From: CADEEN01 sp963738425
Lineage (GTDB): Bacteria; Pseudomonadota; Gammaproteobacteria; Burkholderiales; Burkholderiaceae_C
NCBI GenBank assembly: GCA_963738425.1
Contig: CAVTWT010000037.1
Span: 31,859-95,858 of the forward strand
Direction of reading: 5' to 3'
Length of the DNA stretch: 64,000 nucleotides
Positions 60,379 to 64,000 of this stretch are shown here, piece after piece (position 1 is the first letter of the stretch; each line of letters opens with the position of its first letter). Under the pieces are notes generated by a model. The model made no database searches. It had not been told where the DNA came from and saw nothing but the letters and a program-made list of their open reading frames with translations. The position numbers and the translations under genes were made by a program.

Positions 60379-60390
60379 AGTTGTACAACT
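60379..60390. promoter_or_regulatory. Palindromic operator between lyase and Bug genes
   Basis: AGTTGTACAACT is a perfect 12-bp palindrome in an AT-rich stretch (60361-60412) between two divergent starts. The flanks ATTGA and TCAAT extend the symmetry loosely. GntR-family proteins bind short palindromes of this kind with a GT-N-AC core, so it is a good candidate site for the nearby GntR regulator. Binding is inferred. Confidence 0.55.
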
Positions 60391-60459
60391 CAATATGTAT
60401 GTTTATAATTTTGAGACGCCACTGCCCCTGGCTCCCATCCACCGTTGAACAGGACTCCC

Positions 60460-61431
60460 ATGAACCGCAGACTGCTGACCCAATGGACCTTGATGGCCGC
60501 CGCCGCCCTTGCAAGCGGCTTGACCCACGCCCAGTCCGACAAACCGATCTCGTTGGTCGTCGGCTACTCCGCCGGCGGCAGCGCCGATTTCGTCGCCCGC
60601 GTGGTCGGCGCCGAACTGTCCAAGCGCCTGGGCAGGCAGGTCATCGTCGAGAACGTCGCGGGCGCCAGCGGCATGCTCGCGTTGCAGAAGGTGCTCAATG
60701 CGCCGGCCGACGGCAGTCTCATCTACATGGGTGGCACCGACACCGTCGTCGTGCCGATGGTCAACCCCAAGGTCAAGCATGACTGGGAAAAGGACCTGGC
60801 CCCGATCGGCCGCATGACATCCGTGCCGATGGTCTTTGCGGTGCCCGCGAATTCGCCGCATTCGACCTTCTCGGATCTGCTGGTTGCCCTGCGCAAGGCC
60901 GGCAAGGACAGTTTCAGCTATGCCACGCCGGGCATCGGCACGATGCAGCACTTCTACGGCTCGATGATCAACCAGCGGGCCAACGTGTCGATGCTGCATG
61001 TGCCCTACCGCGGTGGTGCGCAGATCGCCAACGATCTTGTCGGCGGTCAGGTCAACAGCGCAGTGCTCGTGCTGTCAACAGCGATGCCTTTCCTCAAGGA
61101 CGGCAAGATCAAGGCCTTGTCGGTTTCCGACACTGCCCGCGTGCCGCAGCTGCCCAACGTCAAGCGCATTGGCGAAGAAGAGGGTTTCAGTGGCGTTGCG
61201 CTGCCGCTGTGGCAAGGCTTGTTCGTCAAGGGTGGCACGCTGGCAGCCACGCTCGCCGCGTATGAGAAGGCGTTGCTCGAGGCGCTGGCGCAGCCAGAGC
61301 TGCAGACCAAGCTCCAGGACTCCGGCATCACGGTGGCGCCGCTGACGGGGCAGGACCTGCGGACCTTTGTCAAGCCACAGGCGGCGCTGTACCGCGACAT
61401 CGCCAGCGCAGCGAAGATTTCGTTGGAGTAG
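60460..61431 (+). CDS. Bug-family tripartite tricarboxylate substrate-binding protein
   Basis: The 323-residue periplasmic protein has a signal peptide (LLTQWTLMAAAALASG, cleavage after THA) and the Bug features LVVGYSAGGSADFVARVVG, VIVENVAGASGMLALQKVL and HVPYRGGAQIANDLVGGQV. Bug proteins bind carboxylates and are very abundant in Burkholderiales; most have no adjacent permease, as here. ATG 60460 gives the expected signal peptide. The divergent lyase probably acts on its ligand. Confidence 0.92.
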   Translation: MNRRLLTQWTLMAAAALASGLTHAQSDKPISLVVGYSAGGSADFVARVVGAELSKRLGRQVIVENVAGASGMLALQKVLNAPADGSLIYMGGTDTVVVPMVNPKVKHDWEKDLAPIGRMTSVPMVFAVPANSPHSTFSDLLVALRKAGKDSFSYATPGIGTMQHFYGSMINQRANVSMLHVPYRGGAQIANDLVGGQVNSAVLVLSTAMPFLKDGKIKALSVSDTARVPQLPNVKRIGEEEGFSGVALPLWQGLFVKGGTLAATLAAYEKALLEALAQPELQTKLQDSGITVAPLTGQDLRTFVKPQAALYRDIASAAKISLE

Positions 61432-61493
61432 GGCAACGCCGCGCGGCCCGAGTCCATATGCGTTCCTGATGCGCCAGCGGTCACGCTGGCGCC

Positions 61494-63392
61494 ATGGAAC
61501 ACATCACGCAAGCTCACTCGCCCGCGCGCCGCAACGGCCTCGCCGCCCTCACGCTCGGCGCCATCGGCGTCGTCTATGGCGACATCGGTACCAGCCCGCT
61601 GTACACGATGAAGGAAGTGTTCGCGCCGGCCACCGGCGTGCCGCTCGACCACGCGCACCTCGTCGGCGCCGTGTCGGCGATCTTCTGGGCGTTGATGGTG
61701 GTCGTCACGCTCAAGTACGTGCTGCTCGTCTTGCGCGCCGACAACCGCGGCGAGGGCGGCGCGCTGGCGCTGGCCGCGCTGGCCGCCGCTGCGGTGCGCG
61801 ACAAGCCGCGCACGCGCGCGGTGATGCTGCTGCTCGGTGTGGCCGGTGCCGCGCTGTTCTACGGTGACAGCGTGCTCACGCCGGCGATTTCCGTTCTCGG
61901 CGCGATGGAAGGCCTGGAGATCCTCGCGCCGGGGCTGAAGCCGTACGTGGTGCCGGCTGCTGCGGTGATCCTGCTGCTGTTGTTCACGGTGCAGCGCTTC
62001 GGCACCGCGCGCGTCGGCGCGCTCTTCGGCCCGATCATCGTGCTCTGGTTCGGCACACTGGCGGTCACCGGCGTGATGCAGATCGTGCAGGAGCCGGGCA
62101 TCCTGGCCGCGCTGAACCCGCTGCATGCGTGGCAGTTCCTGAGTGAGCGCGGCGCTGGCGTGCTGCTGGCCGTGGGCGCGATCGTGCTGGCGATCACCGG
62201 CGCCGAGGCGCTGTACGCCGACATGGGCCACTTCGGCCGCGCGCCGATCCGCCTGGCCTGGCTCGGCCTGGTCTTTCCGGCGCTGGCGCTGAACTACATG
62301 GGCCAGGGGGCGCTGCTGATGCGTGACCCGGCGGCACTCGAAAATCCGTTCTACCGCCTCTTTCCCGAGAGCTGGCTGCTCGCCGCGTTGGTCATCGCCA
62401 CGCTGGCGGCCATCATCGCTTCGCAGGCCGTGATCTCCGGCGCCTACTCGGTGACGCGGCAAGCCATGCAGCTCGGCTTCCTGCCGCGCCTGGCGGTGCG
62501 CTTCACGTCGGCACGCGAGGCCGGGCAGATCTACATGCCGGCCGTGAACTGGGTGCTGCTGACCGGTGTGATCGGCGCGGTGTTCGTCTTCGGCAGCTCG
62601 TCGGCGCTGGCCGGTGCCTACGGTTTGTCGGTGACGCTGACGATGTTGATCACGACGTTGCTGACATGGTTCGTCATCCGTCACGCCTGGCGTTTGCCGC
62701 TCGCACTCGCGATCGGCGCCACCGGTGTCTTCCTCGCTGTGGACCTGTTGCTCGTCGCTGGCAGCGCGGCCAAGTTGTTCGACGGCGGCTGGCTGACGCT
62801 CGCGCTCGGCGCGCTGCTGGTGCTGTTGATGACGACGTGGGCACGGGGGCGCGCGCTGCTGCTGTCGGCGATCCGCAGCGATGGGCTCGAGCTCGAGGCC
62901 TTCGTGCGCAATCTGCAGGACGATGCCACGCCGCGTGCCGCACGCACGGCGGTCTACGCCGTCGCCGATCCGAGCACCGTGCCGCAGGCGCTGCTGCACA
63001 ACCTGAAGCACAACCAGGTCCTGCACGAGCGCAACATCATCCTGACGGTGGACTTTGCAGACCGGCCGTGGGTCGATGACGCGGAACGGATCACGGTCGA
63101 GCCGCTCGGCGCCGGCTTCTGGCGTGTGCGCGCGCAGTTCGGCTTCATGGAAGCGCCTGACGTACCGCGCGCGCTCTCTCTCGCCGCCGCGCAGGGTTTG
63201 GCCGTACCCGTCTTCGAGACCAGCTACTTCCTCAGCCGCGAGACCGTGGTGCCGACCGCCGGCAACGGTGGCATGGTGCGCTGGCGTGAGCAGCTGTTCG
63301 CGGCCATGAGCCGCGGCTCGTCGGGCATTGCCGGCTTCTTCCGCTTGCCCGACAACGCGGTGGTCGAGCTCGGCACACGCGTCCAGATCTGA
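61494..63392 (+). CDS. kup: Low-affinity potassium transporter Kup
   Basis: The 632-residue membrane protein has twelve predicted helices and the Kup signatures GVVYGDIGTSPLYTMKEVF, ALMVVVTLKYVLLVLRADN, GEGGALAL and FYGDSVLTPAISVLGAMEG. It takes up potassium with protons at the inner membrane. The C-terminal cytoplasmic domain ends FFRLPDNAVVELGTRVQI. It lies 3.7 kb from the KdpD/KdpE-like pair, which may be relevant to potassium control. Complete and undamaged. Confidence 0.96.
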   Translation: MEHITQAHSPARRNGLAALTLGAIGVVYGDIGTSPLYTMKEVFAPATGVPLDHAHLVGAVSAIFWALMVVVTLKYVLLVLRADNRGEGGALALAALAAAAVRDKPRTRAVMLLLGVAGAALFYGDSVLTPAISVLGAMEGLEILAPGLKPYVVPAAAVILLLLFTVQRFGTARVGALFGPIIVLWFGTLAVTGVMQIVQEPGILAALNPLHAWQFLSERGAGVLLAVGAIVLAITGAEALYADMGHFGRAPIRLAWLGLVFPALALNYMGQGALLMRDPAALENPFYRLFPESWLLAALVIATLAAIIASQAVISGAYSVTRQAMQLGFLPRLAVRFTSAREAGQIYMPAVNWVLLTGVIGAVFVFGSSSALAGAYGLSVTLTMLITTLLTWFVIRHAWRLPLALAIGATGVFLAVDLLLVAGSAAKLFDGGWLTLALGALLVLLMTTWARGRALLLSAIRSDGLELEAFVRNLQDDATPRAARTAVYAVADPSTVPQALLHNLKHNQVLHERNIILTVDFADRPWVDDAERITVEPLGAGFWRVRAQFGFMEAPDVPRALSLAAAQGLAVPVFETSYFLSRETVVPTAGNGGMVRWREQLFAAMSRGSSGIAGFFRLPDNAVVELGTRVQI

Positions 63393-63402
63393 GCGCGCGG
63401 CT

Positions 63403-63996
63403 TCAGACCTTCTCGTCGCAGCTGCCCAGCTCGAAGCGTGTGCGGATGACACCTGGCCCGTTCGGTGAGGCGACGAGCCGCCCGCCGAGCGCGTCGGTGA
63501 CGGCGAACATCGCGCGGTTGCCGGGTAGCACGTCGCCGATGAGGCGCTGCACGCCGTGGCGTGCAGCGTGGCGGCCGAGGTGCTTCATCAAGGCGCGACC
63601 CAGCCCCACGCCTTGCCAGGCGTCGGCGACAGCGATCGCGAACTCGGCCTCGTCGCGCGCCAAGTCGGCGGTCGGGCCGCGCACGTAGCGCGCGTCGGCA
63701 ACGATGCTGGCTTCGTCGTCGTCGCCAATGGCTTCGGCAACGACCGCCACGTGGGCGTCGTGATCGACTTCAGTCATCGCGCGCAGCAGCGATGGCGGCA
63801 ACTCGCGCAGCCCGACGTGAAAGCGCCGCTGACGTGAGCCAGCCGACAACGCGCGCACAAAATCCTGTTCGGCCGCGGCGTCGAAGGCCAGCACCGGGCG
63901 CACGATGACCTGGCGGCCGTCGGCCAGCCGCAGGCGGTCGATCAGCACGCTCGGAAAGCGCCACGGCGCTGCCGCGAGGTCGCGGGTGGGCAGCAT
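63403..63996 (-). CDS. GNAT-family acetyltransferase
   Basis: A 197-residue protein starting at an ATG four bases from the window edge, so a longer upstream part cannot be excluded. The GNAT acetyl-CoA-binding motif is VADAWQGVGLGRALMKHLGR. The layout with ARYVRGPTADLARDEAEFAI and IGDVLPGNRAMFAVTDALGG resembles the acetyltransferase domains linked to acyl-CoA synthetases (Pat/PatZ type), but stand-alone. Substrate is unknown. It is convergent with kup (10 bp gap). Confidence 0.85.
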   Translation of the reverse strand: MLPTRDLAAAPWRFPSVLIDRLRLADGRQVIVRPVLAFDAAAEQDFVRALSAGSRQRRFHVGLRELPPSLLRAMTEVDHDAHVAVVAEAIGDDDEASIVADARYVRGPTADLARDEAEFAIAVADAWQGVGLGRALMKHLGRHAARHGVQRLIGDVLPGNRAMFAVTDALGGRLVASPNGPGVIRTRFELGSCDEKV

Positions 63997-64000
63997 CAGA

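Noticed and set aside
1..64000. tRNA, rRNA or tmRNA genes
   Set aside because: No cloverleaf or rRNA sequence was recognised by eye in any intergenic gap; most gaps are under 200 bp.

Overview
The window is about 64 kb of GC-rich DNA with dense gene packing and many 4-bp ATGA/GTGA gene overlaps. Gene content (urtABCDE plus urease, Bug/TTT binding protein, Lrp-linked cyclodeaminase, ArgP/ArgO, lolCD-recJ, Kup, TRAP operon) points to a betaproteobacterium of the Burkholderiales, probably in the Rubrivivax/Leptothrix/Methylibium neighbourhood. This is an inference from family content; no rRNA, tRNA or CRISPR was seen.

0-23 kb is a scattered urea-use locus. ureE-ureF-ureG and a large PAS histidine kinase run leftward (5.0 to 0.24 kb). 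ureA, a 59-residue His-rich protein, ureB and ureC run leftward (14.1 to 11.5 kb). urtABCDE runs rightward (14.5-20.05 kb) and ureD lies alone at 22.2-23.0 kb. An AbrB-Doc toxin-antitoxin pair, a metallo-beta-lactamase/rhodanese protein, a dienoyl-CoA isomerase-like protein, three tiny genes, a broken LysR gene and a lysyl-oxidase-like secreted protein sit between the two ure blocks. A 265-bp structure of nested inverted repeats lies between ureA and urtA.

23-30 kb holds a secreted protein, an L,D-transpeptidase-like protein, a deaminase and a compact lipid-type cluster: membrane hydroxylase, membrane desaturase, a ketosynthase III fused to a heme-oxygenase-fold domain, and an unrecognised partner. 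PaiB, ArgO and ArgP follow.

31.8-42.2 kb looks like acquired or rearranged DNA. It has a type II restriction-modification pair beside a remnant of a transporter gene, a gluconokinase gene truncated by a copied 102-bp ABC-permease 3' end, and a TRAP transporter/oxidoreductase catabolic operon that ends next to the intact permease carrying the other copy of the 102 bp.

42-64 kb is mostly conserved housekeeping and accessory genes: an ABC importer, a hybrid kinase, ornithine cyclodeaminase-like protein with an Lrp regulator, a methyltransferase, recJ, an RpfE-like gene, lolC-lolD (fused in frame here), a KdpD/KdpE-like pair without kdpFABC, a GntR/lyase/Bug catabolic group, kup and a GNAT gene.

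Two themes cross the window. Several conserved genes (ureF, ureD, urtE, a LysR, two kinases, lolC) are broken by one- or two-base indels, often in short homopolymers, with the full protein continuing in the next frame; sequencing error or recent decay must be separated. A family of GC-rich palindromic repeats starts exactly at the upstream gene's TGA inside four different operons.
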